A stretch of 64,000 nt of DNA from Varroa destructor (lineage: Eukaryota; Arthropoda; Arachnida; Mesostigmata; Varroidae), in the NCBI RefSeq assembly GCF_002443255.2, contig NW_019211454.1, positions 69,216,056 through 69,280,055 on the forward strand, given 5' to 3'. The notes beneath the pieces were generated by a model. That model saw nothing but the letters and a program-made list of their open reading frames with translations, did not search any database and was not told where the DNA came from. A program made the position numbers and the translations under genes. Shown here piece after piece: positions 39,417-51,030 of the stretch (within the stretch, counting starts at the first letter, position 1; each line of letters opens with the position of its first letter).

Positions 39417-40117
39417 AATACCTATTTTAAATAGGTACGTAACGCTTCTTAGGACTTCGTACAGTTCTTGTTACCATAGTTATTATCTGATCGATTTTTT
39501 TTTCGGCTGATATACAAGCCTAATCAATGAGTATAACTGTGAACTCTAAGATTAGCACAAAGACATAATTTTTGATGTCTTAAGAACACATAGATGCATT
39601 TAGAAAACTATCTTTGACATTTTTTTTTTTCTAAATCACTAACCTTTCTAGCCGATTTTCATCATAATTTGAATTAAATCTGGAGTTTTAGAAGTGATGG
39701 GCTTTTGATCCTGATCCTAGTTTGATCCCCTTTCGCTGATACTTGTTGGAAGGTACCGCTTCTACTCATGTGCAGTATAACGACTCCTCTCTGGCCACTG
39801 GTTAAAAACAAATTATCTAACCAGAAAACTTACTTTTGTCTATCATTAGTAACATTGACACTGATAGTTTCGACTGCAAAAAATTAATCTTCGCGAAGTA
39901 ACTCCAATGAATCGGTCTCGTCCCCTGATTCCTTTTCATCCTGAATCCTTTTCAAAACAAATTATAGCATCTACATTCAGTAAGTGCTTAATTAGTGATA
40001 CATTATTGCTACTGATATCAAGAAGATCCAGCTTGATTCCTTTTTCAATGATGGAGATTTTTCATCGGATAGCGTTTTCTAAGCACAGGGAATGATTCTA
40101 ATTGGATTACGAGGTGC

Positions 40118-40315
40118 ATGATGCTACCAGGAACGTTACTAAGATTTCCAAACCCATATATAGAGATTTTTTCTAACATATATCGTAGATATGACTGTCT
40201 GGAGTATTTATGCTGTCTTATTATGTCTGCAGTGCACAATCCTTCTTTAGGAAGAAAATTTGATTATCTCACTATATTCAATAATAAACTTTTTAAGCGA
40301 AGCACAGGTTTATAG
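40118..40315 (+). CDS. Candidate ORF followed by hairpin and T run, unknown
   Basis: A 65-codon frame starts with ATGATG after gaggtgc and is AT-rich and aromatic-rich (PNPYIEIFSNIYRRYD). It ends TAG at 40313, where a 6-bp hairpin and T run begin. It overlaps the minus-strand broken block, so at most one strand is likely to be meaningful. No domain is recognised. Confidence 0.15.
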   Translation: MMLPGTLLRFPNPYIEIFSNIYRRYDCLEYLCCLIMSAVHNPSLGRKFDYLTIFNNKLFKRSTGL

Positions 40316-40338
40316 CGATTTGACTAGATCGCTTTTTT
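40314..40338 (+). terminator. Hairpin plus T-run, intrinsic-terminator-like
   Basis: AGCGAT pairs with ATCGCT across an 8-nt loop and is followed by TTTTT. It overlaps the stop codon of the 40118-40315 ORF. In nuclear DNA this has no expected function. It is listed because a second such motif lies at 41461. Confidence 0.3.
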
Positions 40339-41235
40339 ATTTAGGGAAAAATTTAGGGAAGTATTGAAAGCTCCCTAGTTTTCAGGTCTACCAAAACGAC
40401 TGCCTATATGGGATTAATAAAATGATTAGTTTTACTGGTTACGCCGTAGCCTCTTTCAAGAACTATGCCCCTATACCTTATTAATTTATCGCTGCCTGAA
40501 GATTCATCTTTAATTTGTAAAAAGTAATTTATTTCAATCGGACAAAAATTCGTCAAAGATGCTGCATCAATAAAGCTATAACATCCTAAAATGCTGTGTT
40601 CTTTTTCTTCGCGCGCTTCGAAGCTATAGCAAGTTTTCAAATGTATCCGCATCTGTCAGTACATTTGAAAAACTGCAAAAATAAGGCAAGTATGTATTCA
40701 GTAGTTCGTAAAAGCTATTGTGCCGTAACGCTGTTGCGTGACGAACAGCGTGGGCAGGTACGGCGTACGAAATCGTAGCGGAGTTGTGCCCACCGTGTCT
40801 GTACATCAGTTAGGGGAAGTCACTGTCTTCGTCCTGTTGTCAACAATCTTGCCATAACTAAATCGTAGGCTAAAAAGTTAAGTGTCTTAAGTGCTCAACT
40901 ATCTACTATGAAGTGGAGTCCCCTATTGAGGGAGATGGTGGGGCAGGGGGCCTCACTGATCATACGGCGAGATTCATTGCTCTACAGATACGAATGCTCC
41001 AACGAAAACGCCACTTTGCTTCGAGACGTCGAGGCAACGATGGCACATCTCGGAAAGCCATAAAAACATTGAAAAGCGACAAGTGCCTCCTGGTGGTAGA
41101 AGCCACAAGTAGAATAGCTGGTCGTACGCCGCCGTCACGAACGGACGTGTTTTAACTTTCGAGCGGGAGATTTGCGTCGAGTGGACTGCGGCCGCTATGG
41201 TAGCCAGAGCAACAGTTAGTATTCCAGAGATTTAA

Positions 41236-41457
41236 TCTGCCGCTCAACGAAGCCCGCAGAACGCATTGGCTAAAATCAGCAAATTCAGATTCAAGCTCCA
41301 GAGGCTTCTGGCAGGCATGGATAGAGCTTGTTTACGGGGGGTCAGCACAACGACCGTTCGGCTGGACGATACACCAATTCCGTACCCGTTTCCAGACGAA
41401 AACCATAATGCCTACAACACAAGTCCTCTAATGTATAGATCGTCAGCGAAGAATTGA
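41236..41457 (+). CDS. Candidate ORF followed by hairpin and T run, unknown
   Basis: The frame is open from after TAA at 41233 to TGA at 41455. The only early start-like codon is TTG (41266); the first ATG is internal (41317). The product is basic at the N side and ends with a Pro/Asn-rich segment (DTPIPYPFPDENHNAYNTS). No family is recognised. Four nucleotides after the stop a hairpin with T6 begins. Confidence 0.15.
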   Translation, partial: SAAQRSPQNALAKISKFRFKLQRLLAGMDRACLRGVSTTTVRLDDTPIPYPFPDENHNAYNTSPLMYRSSAKN

Positions 41458-41460
41458 AAG

Positions 41461-41481
41461 CGCACAGAGTGTGCGTTTTTT
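41461..41481 (+). terminator. Hairpin plus T6, intrinsic-terminator-like
   Basis: CGCACA pairs with TGTGCG across GAG and is followed directly by TTTTTT, 4 nt after the stop of the preceding ORF. Confidence 0.35.
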
Positions 41482-42877
41482 GAGGGTGCAGATATACGTA
41501 GCTATTTAGAATGCAAACAAATGGTTGTCATGATCAGACCATTTAATCTAGTATGTTAAAAGCAGAGTGCAAATTTAGAAAATAATAGTCTTCCGTGGTA
41601 GACGAAATGCTGGCCGAAGATCAATTTTAGATGATTGCTTATTTGTATACACGGAACTCTGGCTTGCGAAATTTCTGTCCCACAAATGGAACGTGCCTAG
41701 AGTGTACCTGCAAGCGTTTTAGCGTGCGTTCTTTTTTACTGTACTCGTGCAATACATGTTTTACTCTACGTGCGTATGATGAGAGAGAGACATTGCATAA
41801 ACAAGACGTTTATGCTCGAAATCTGATGGTTGAAAGTAATTGCTAGACAAAAAACCTAACGCAGACTTTTCATTGTCTTAACTGATTCTCTAGTAAGGAA
41901 ATACGACAAGAACAAAGTATGATTTTTACCATAACCGATACTATTTATAGCATTTGGTATGATTTGTGCAATCAAAGCCCAGCTCTGTGTCTTGGCGTGT
42001 TTTTGTCCACAAACATGGTGGACTGTTTCACGGACGATTTAATCTCTCCAACCAACAAATGGTTAGGAACAATTTCTTCTGTTTGAGTCTACATGACTCT
42101 ATTATTGCTATCGACGGCTCTATTCATGTGTTTGCCTGCTAAACTTAGAGACATATGGTGATTTGTGTTCGAAGGCAGGCGTAGACGCCAGCCGTCAAGA
42201 TTCAAGCGTTTCAAATTCACGTTTGGTGAAGCATGAAAAACTTCAGTAACAGAGAAAATTCCAGATGTGTGTGATATAAAGCGTAATTTACGGAAAATAT
42301 ATATTTTTGAATCAACGAGAGTGACTCCGATACGCGTAAAGAACCTATAACCCGGACTGAGCTTTTAAACATTATCTATGATTATCGATTTTTCTAATAA
42401 TAGCTATTATCATCATTCGTATTTAGTAGTAAAGTTTTCTGAGAAGGTTTCTGCTGAAATAGAATCAATTTTTAAAAAAATATCATTTTCTGTTTTCTGT
42501 TGATTTTTGTTAAGCTGACAGCAGTTTTTCGAGCAGAATTTACACTTTTTCATAGTTGCTACAAGTGATTTTATTTTTAAGTCTATTTATTATATTACAG
42601 TTTCAAATTCTATCAAATGTCAGTGAGGTGAATGACCTGGGTTTGAACGTTTGACCTCCTGTCTATTTTACTTAACCAGGTGTTAAGTACATTTTACGGC
42701 CTTAATTGTTAGTTACAGTGGCTACTCTGACTCAAACGTTCGCCTCATCTGAAAGTAAAACACGAAATCTGCACCTTTCTTTGCTTCCGATATCTATACG
42801 GAATAGGTATGCATAAGAACGACCGTACAACCGTTATGGAAACTAAACACTTAACTTATTACTATCTACGTACGTTG

Positions 42878-42896
42878 GAGGGGGGGGGGAGGGGGG
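42878..42896. repeat. G-rich run
   Basis: Two G homopolymers separated by single A residues; could form a G-quadruplex. Confidence 0.8.
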
Positions 42897-44219
42897 CAAC
42901 AGCACGCTGATACAGCAGAGAATATCTAATGATAGCATGATGGTGTAAAACTTCCAATAACAAAAGCACAATGATATCGGCATAGCACTGCGTCGACTAC
43001 GAGATGCTACTTATTAAGAATTAACCTGAATTACATACCGTAAAAAATTGGTTGTGATATACTTGTGGTAGCGGGTATAAGCTGTCAACTTTTGTGCTCT
43101 AAAGGTACGCGATCAAAAGCGGACAAACTGAAATGTAGTCGTTAGAGCGGATTCACTTTGTAGTCCATGTACAAAATGTACTCGAGAATCACTTGAAAAT
43201 CAGGTACCTTTCCGTAAGAAATAACGACGCTTGGCCGTGGTCTTATGATAACAAAATGTGATAGGGCCTTTTCTTACGGAGGGGCAAATACGGTCGTCGT
43301 TTTCTTAGTTTTACGTTAGAAATTTCGTTTACGTTGGCGTACGAAATACGTACGATACGGCTTGGAGAACTAGCGTCATATAGCATACTTAATAAATACC
43401 CCTTAACGTACACTAGACTAATGAAGCACTCGAGCGGTGTTAGAAAGAGATTCAACCTCGACGTTCGCCACGCAATAATTGCACCTCCCTCTGTCCGCAA
43501 ATGTGTTTAATAAAGGTTAATAACGAGTCTTGCAAGCATCATCAATAGCCCAAAATATAGGATATAGGTGTTGCAAACCTGCGTTTTTCTCTATACGAAC
43601 AAAACGTTTGTAAACGCACTTTTACCCACGTAAGGTACCAATCGCTCAGCGAACCCCAATGATCTTATAACGGTACAGAACCTTGACTTGAGTTGTTTAC
43701 TTTCGATGAAAATCAGACCAAATGGTTACAGTATGATAGACAGACAGATGGCGTACTGATTTCACGGGTATGATATACGTTGCTATATGCTGGGTGAGCT
43801 CGAATGGCAGCGACTTTAAAGCACAAAGTAGAGCTAGGGAAATCTTTCTGCTCACTCGAGTACGCTTTTAGAATCACCAATTTTGGAAATAATAAGATGA
43901 TGTACTTTGATGTAAAGCAATTTGAGATTACTTGAAAAGGTGGAGGTCAACCGGAGTCAACACCGACTCGGTGTATGGTTCGTTTTACTCATACGTGCGA
44001 TCAAATGAGCTCTCTTAATTTAAAATGAAATCGTTGGTTTTTTAGGGCTTTTTGACCAAAGATTTGTCTAACGGTTTGGCCGTGCGACTTTAGTCCTTCG
44101 AATGCGTGCACGTTTTAGAAGAAATTCTCCGAACTTTTTACACAGATACTCGATCCGAGCAGCTGAAGCGGCTAATGTTGTTATGCCATATTTTCCTTGA
44201 AATTTTTCTCAGGCCAAAG

Positions 44220-44350
44220 TAGGTCGCGCTGTCACTTGGACGGAAACGACCTCTGACCCACAATTCAGCACGCATCTGCAAGTTGCTGACGTTGTAACGT
44301 GACGCTGCTCGAAATCATCAAGGAGTCTAGGGTAACACCAATCCGAACAC
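44220..44350 (-). mobile_element. Possible LINE remnant
   Basis: The minus strand reads LGVRIGVTLDSL, resembling the (Y)LGVxLD motif that follows the reverse-transcriptase domain of LINEs. Flanking sequence is too decayed to confirm. Confidence 0.15.
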
Positions 44351-47300
44351 CAAGACATTTCCTTACTTATTTATTTTTATAGTTGGAGATTTTTTATTTT
44401 TTTTTACACATGAAATTATTGCGAAAAAGAAAGAGGTACGCTTATTATTGTCCCTACGGAATGGACTCTTGTCGATTCGGAAGCCATATAGACGAAGCGT
44501 TCGATACTTAAAAAATATAATAATGGTTTTTGTCTTAATTTTTGATATAATGTTTTGACAAGCTGATCAGAACGAAGAAACAAACCCGTTGCAAATTCTA
44601 TATGGTGCATTTGTACTAGAAATGGGTAGTCACGTGTTACAACACGCTATCGTAATTTTTTTTTTTCGATCGAGCAAAAAAAAGGCGTGAATCATTGTAT
44701 CATCTCCCAAAATTTTTCCCTGAGCCGTATCGGAAAGTTGTTGCCGATAAAACCTGTATTCGCCCAACCACCTTTAAATTATTCGCAGCATATATATGTG
44801 CACAGCGGTTTTAGCTTCGACTAAAACAATCCGCAAGCTTTGTATTTCTATTCTGTATCAAATTCAATTTTTGTATTGATCTCAAGAGGAGAGATTCCAC
44901 TTCAGGGACTGTTATTGTGCACGCTTATGCCTATACCCCCGTTCAGGTAATCCAACTGCAATTGCCTCTACCACTTCGTCCCTTCTAGGTCCTCAAACGC
45001 CTGCTGACGCTATTAAAGGTCGTTAGCTTGTTACAAAAATAAATAGATCATATCAAGCTCAAGGATCTCAGGCAAACGTAAACCTTATAGTAGATATATT
45101 TGCTATATAACACTGTCGAAACGATGTAGCACCCTTCGCTTGAACGTATAATAAGCTCAGTGCTGATGGGCTGCGGCAAACTTTACGTTCAGAATTTACC
45201 ATTAGGCGAATTCGACACGACGCTGGTACAGTTAAAGTTGTCAACATTACGAGTTTATTTACGCTTCGGATCATCCAGCGTTGACGCGTACTGTGTACTT
45301 ACTATACTACGTATAAACATGTTCAGGCGTATTATCTGCGTACCTTACACCGATGAGATCGGTAAGGCGCAAGCTTCTACGATTTTTTCTAGTCTGGAGA
45401 GCTTTACTATGTTTGGCTGCTATGTCTAGGCATTACTATTTAGATTAAGAGGTGTTTGTAAGATGGAGTGTCACAGTTATTACATCGTGAATGCAACCCT
45501 AAGTAAAAATCTAAGTTATTTCTCAATCAATACGAGAACTTCACAGTAAGTCGCAATACCATTTGGCTAGCGTGAGTATCATTATGCACTCACGCCATAG
45601 CCTGATATGTGAATCATCGGGGTGCAGCAGGTACAGATTACTTAGGCAAATGTATTAGATTGAGACACTCTGACAATGTATTGCGTTGTTCCCCTATATT
45701 TGCAATGATCACCACGATTTTTACTGTTGTTTTTATATACGCGACATAACAGTTATGAGTACCAACTATGCAACTTTCGACACGTAATTGGCACAAACAA
45801 AAGTCCTGAAAATGCTTCTTCTCGGAAACTAAAAGAGTCCAATATTATTAGGACAATCAACATGAAGCTGGATCTACTCCTATATCAGAATTTTCGAAAA
45901 CTCGGTTCTCCTTTATCCATCTAAGTTGAATTACGCTGTCTTGTAGCAGAATGGAGTGTTCAGCTACGTATTTCTCGTAAGACTATAAAGGTAGGATGGA
46001 GCCACCCAACATAATTACTACGCTTGCCTCCTTGTGCGCTTTGCTGACTTTAATTTCCGTATGTCACGGTCGTCTTTGTACCCTTTTGATGAGGCTCAAA
46101 AAGGCCCAATTTATGTTGTTGAAAACCGAAACGTGTTTGTTTCAATACGACGGAAGAAGTTGCATTTTAGTATCATGTTTAACCATGATAAAGGCCAGAC
46201 CATGAACCATCTTCTACTGATTCATGTTCTGACTGATGGAATATATTATAATGGTAATGCTAGAGCAATGCAGTCACGTTTCTTATATTTTACACACAAC
46301 TTTAATATATATATATAGTTTGCAAGATCGATACAAAGAATAGGAACCATTCCATGCATTAGAATTCTCAGCCGACATTAAAACGTGGTAGACAAATTTT
46401 GGATAAATGACAGCACTTACTATATATTCTGACTCTTATTTTTCGAATGGCCAGTTTATTAGCAGACTACGTCAGCTAACGCATTATGCGGACATATTTT
46501 AAATAAAATCTGTTATATTTGAGCGGAATTAACTCTTTTCAAGCCTGACGTTTAAGGCTTTCAGAACAATAAGCAGCTTCGTTACTAACCGATGATCGCT
46601 CTCGACGGGAACCTCTACTGCCTCGACGGAGTCCAGTCTGATGCGTAACTATTATAATCGAAAGTACAAGAGACCTAGACAGCCAACAAAAGGAGATGAT
46701 CGTCAACTTTTTCACCATGGTAAATTCTCCGGGTTGAAGCCAACATGCAGAAATTTATATCTAATTAATAGCGATTTGCCATGCCAATAAACGACTAGAA
46801 GTGGACGTTAAGGAAGCTTTTTTTCGAAGATATCGACGCGACTAATTGGAAATGACGTAATTGCGTGGAAACGGATGCTTTGCTAGCTAAAATGAGGAAA
46901 GCCTGTTTTTATTTTCCAATTTCATCTAGTTGTTTCAAAGTGATGGATCGAAAGTGGAAGAATCATAAATATTTTTATTTTAATTTATCAACTCTAAAAT
47001 AAATGTGTTTTTTAATGTAGTTCAGAATATCTGCGTACATTTAAGGCAGCTTGGTCATTTGATGTCGTGTAAAAGCCAATGGGGCCAGTTGAATTCTGAG
47101 CAAACAATATCCATTCAATGTGTAAAAGCAACAACGACCCGCTTTTTAGACATGATTGAATACCTTAGCAAATCCGGTGATAACTCACAACAAAGGTCAA
47201 AAAACCGCGAGTGTTAACTATCACGTGTGCCTGATACCACTCAACAAAGACGATACATATTTTCGAAGATATCAGCTACTTCAGGGACGAGCAATTAGCA

Positions 47301-47789
47301 AGGAAGCGGCTTCCTCGCTACACGTGCGCGTCTTTGAAGCAGTACTTATCATACAGCATCGCACGTTTCGTTAAAAGTATTCGCCACGTCATTTTTCAAA
47401 CAAAATTTTAAGCAGAGTACTAATACATGGGCGCCTAGCGGCTTTATTGGGAAAAATGTTCCAGTAACTGGGTAACCCTTGAAAGAATAACTTACCGTTT
47501 AAGACATCCTATATGGGATCGATTGTGTAGCTACAAATTAAGTCCACGAGATGTAGGCTTAATAATCTCATTAGTAAGGTATTACGTTTTCTCATATACA
47601 AACCTCTAGAACTTGATCATTATGGTTAAATTTATCCTTTGTTCTCGCCGTGCCTAGAAGCACGTACCTCACGATGATTGCTCTGTATTTATGCAAAATC
47701 AAGTAACAAAACCAAATCATATTGTTTAAGTAGTGCACAAAGACTCTTCTGCTATCTGCTAGTTCGTCCCTCATCACTGACGTGCTAAC

Positions 47790-47811
47790 CTTGCTGCAAT
47801 ATTGCAGCAAG
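47790..47811. repeat. Perfect 22-nt palindrome
   Basis: The sequence centred on AATATT with arms CTTGCTGC/GCAGCAAG is fully self-complementary with no spacer. Confidence 0.9.
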
Positions 47812-50389
47812 AAAAGCTTCGCATTCTACAAGTGGACTAAGCGCGCAAAAATTTGAATTTCGTTGCAGAAGTCAATATCGTTCAACTTATTCTGGAAAAC
47901 GCCCGATTTGATTTTAACGCTTAAAGATAAATTGTAACAAGTCCGTTTTTGAATATAACTGATGTAGCCGCAAGATATACTTCAAGTTGGCTAGTGGCAT
48001 TTAGAGGCGTTAATGATTAGCGCTCCTTGAAGTTGGGACAAGGTGCTCCCTACATAGGTAATCGAAAAGCTTGAGCCTTTTAATGACCAGAGAAACGCTT
48101 TGCATAGGTACGTTCGGTTTCTTTCATTGTTCAAAAATATAGGAAGTGGGAAATGGGCATGCATAAACGCATAGTGTGCATAGGTGTCATAATAACAAAC
48201 AAGATTAGCAGATTTTCGTATGTGATTACGTATCAGTAAATTTTCAACTCGTAGCAGAGTCATTTCAAAATCCTTATGCCCATTGCTATTGTGCTCCAGT
48301 ATTACATCAATTACGGCTTTTCTCTATCTTTTATCACAAATAGCTTCTTTTCTTATCAGCAGCTTTTGGCTGCACGAAATCTATCTGAATTTCTCGACGT
48401 CTGCTTTTGATATTACTTATTACGTGTTATAGACTAAAAAAAAAAACGCATTCATTTTTTATAGCCAGTCAAGATTTAAACCTATGAGCTTAATATTAAT
48501 GAGTAATTAAGAAACAATTACCATCAGGCTAGAATACAGCTTAAAACTATAGGTGTGATAAAGCTTCGCGCTTCTATGTCGCAAACTGAGGTCTAATTTT
48601 GGTCAGAGCTGTACCCAAAAAAGCTCAACATACTACTCAATATATATATATAACAACAATGTTGGACCTCCTTAGGGGTTTATTGTTTTCTAGTTGAAAG
48701 CGAAGCGTAAGTACAGGGCTAAGTGTTGATTTGACGTAGTCTACTTGATACTCTGAGCGTGGAAGTGCGGTTGTAGCCTCCGGACATAAAAGTGAATACC
48801 CCATTGGAGGAGAAGATAATATTGCGGTGACTGTGTTCAAAGCACTCTTCCATTAAGTACCGATTAGATACGCTAGTTAATGTTTGGCTTTGAAGCTTCG
48901 TATTGGCCAGTACTGCGAATTATTAGTATTATTAATAAGCACTAGTGGCCGTTATATGCGTGAAGAAGCATAAGGCTATCGAATACTGTATGCTATGTTA
49001 GAAAGCCCACTTCGTCTAAAAATAATGTTATCCAAATTATGTTCTTTTGGTATATGTCTTTGGTTATATCACACCATCATATGCGTATCCTTGCAAAAAG
49101 GAAAATCTAACATATTATCAATGGATAGAAAATAATTTGTCATAAGGTTGTGTATTATACATTTAAGCTTAATATAAGCTTACAATAACTGTAAAATTTT
49201 AATGACTGTGCCTGTTTACTACGAAACCAGCAACGAGGATTAAGTAATTATAGTTGCCAGTTTTTTTGTTTTTTTAAATTCGGATGTCGTAGAAAAGCAT
49301 TCTCAACCGCAGGAGGGCACGCCGAACAACAATACGTTTGCTATGAATGTAACTTCCTAATTGTACACGGCATTATTTTGATGTAGTTTTATTGGTACGA
49401 CCCATATGATCTCTCGACTATGAGTCAAAAAATCTACGATTTAGTTGTTACCGTGTGCTTCATAGATTATAGTTTACTTTCTACATGATGGGTTCAGAAG
49501 CTCTGGGCATAAATAAAGTCGTTTCATTTTCAACATTACCTGTTCGTTTATTTCTCGAGTGTTTGCTTGTTTCTATATATTTTATTTTATTTGAAGTACT
49601 CGTTTCTCTGTACGCCCGTTGTAATTCTGTGGTGCAGTTAGTAGATCACTCTATTTATAGTTCGATAGATATTTCGAAATGGTAGATATCTCGAAATAAT
49701 GGCTCTGTCGATAAAAATTCCAAGTGCATAAGCGTGCACTCTCTCGGCATATACTCATTCGCGTTTAACCGAGGTTAAACCCTGACGCACTTTGGGGTAC
49801 TTGTGCCATATACAGCCAGTAATGAAGCGGACTGCTAGAAAAACCTGTCCTTAAATTAAAAAAAAATCTTAGACCTGAATAGTGTAGCCATTACCATCCG
49901 AACCAATAAGAATACCGAACAAAAACAGCTCCTTAAAGAGAAGATGAGCTGTGAATACCAAACTGTTATCAAGCATCTTGTTTATCTAAAATTTCATACA
50001 AAATTAGAAGCCTCAATATGTCAAGGACTGGGTGAGGCGTAGCAGGAAAAAAGACTTTTCATTGACCTTCAAAGTCTCGCCCCACCTTGCCCCAGGCAAC
50101 CCCAGCTACAGTGACAGTTTTTTTTTATACAGAATTTCTGTCACTTGTGATAAGGAGCGGCGTTTTCACGTCGACAAAGCAAAGAAGTGAATTGATGTTC
50201 ACTGCCAGGATTTAGCTGAATTTCCGTTCCAAAAGGCGTTTGGCCAATTAGAATGTTATTAGACACAGAAAAACGTATGACAGCGACAACAAGACGGTAA
50301 ACAGGAGTACGCATATTCGACGATTATTCGATGTAGTTGGCCGCGTCGAGTGGACGAGGCTAAATAATACGGAAGTACCCAATGGACCA

Positions 50390-50640
50390 GGTAAAATTTT
50401 CTTGTTTAACAACCATGTCAGGCCGCAAGATTCTGAAAGCCGCCCTATGAGAGCTTGAATGGGAAGATGTTTTCATCTGCGAGACCTTTCAGATAACGCA
50501 CAGTAATCAGATGAAATTCTAACTGTACGTCTAATAGTAAATTGGGTCCTACAGCCTAAAGTTCAACGTCAGGCCTAACCATTTCTTGTTGATAGATGGG
50601 AAAAAAGTCATGGACAGTGACAACGAATAAATCCATTATA
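50390..50640 (+). mobile_element. Decayed mariner-like transposase fragment
   Basis: In shifting frames the plus strand reads KIFLFNNHVRPQ, which aligns with the mariner HDNARPH catalytic block. A stretch DLSDNAQ then a stop then SDEIL aligns with YSPDLAPSDY, and DRWEK then VMDSDNE aligns with the C-terminal RWEKV..S.GEY segment. In-frame stops and frameshifts show it is dead. Terminal inverted repeats were not identified. The order and spacing of the motifs support the call, but each match is degenerate. Confidence 0.4.
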
Positions 50641-51030
50641 ACTCCGGAGAGGTTAGCTGAAGAAACCGATCCAGCCTGTCAATAAACGAACATAAAATCC
50701 AAAGCACTAGTAAAAATCGTACATTGTGGGTACCTTTTTCACTGCCTATGTTGCTCTTCTTCAGAAGGTCTCAAGTACGCTAACTACCGTAGACGACGCT
50801 TATGAAATATGCAATAGTTTCGTAGCGGCAAGCCTTCTATTAAGCCCAGGATGTATGATCATTCTAGCCAATCACAAAGACAATCGAACAAACAAAACAA
50901 CTAATATAAACACGAATCAGCAGAAGCGTATATTTATTACGATAGCTTTTTACTGGAAAAAGCATTTTGACATATTCTGTTGCCATTTGATCCTTCGCGG
51001 GCCTGCGAGATAAAGGTCCTTGTAGGTCAA

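Larger units (their letters stand above)
39936..40806 (-). pseudogene. Broken AT-rich coding-like block, unidentified
   Basis: Successive minus-strand open frames at 40806-40624, 40652-40404, 40239-40045 and about 40065-39936 lie in changing frames. They contain protein-like stretches such as NFCPIEINYFLQIKDESSG, KLIRYRGIVLERGYGV and KLDLLDISSNNVSLIKHLL. The succession suggests one or more genes interrupted by frameshifts and stops. Codon use is AT-rich, unlike the exons of the two named genes. I cannot assign a family. Bacterial, viral or transposon origin are all possible, and some frames may be chance. Confidence 0.25.
41482..50389. other. AT-rich spacer with possible transposon remnants
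   Basis: Apart from the weak LINE-like reading at 44.2-44.35 kb, the G-rich run at 42.88 kb and the palindrome at 47.8 kb, nothing is supported. ORFs of 65-95 codons (43243-43500 minus, 45160-45429 plus, 46034-46318 plus, 47991-48263 minus) lack recognisable motifs. Confidence 0.55.
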
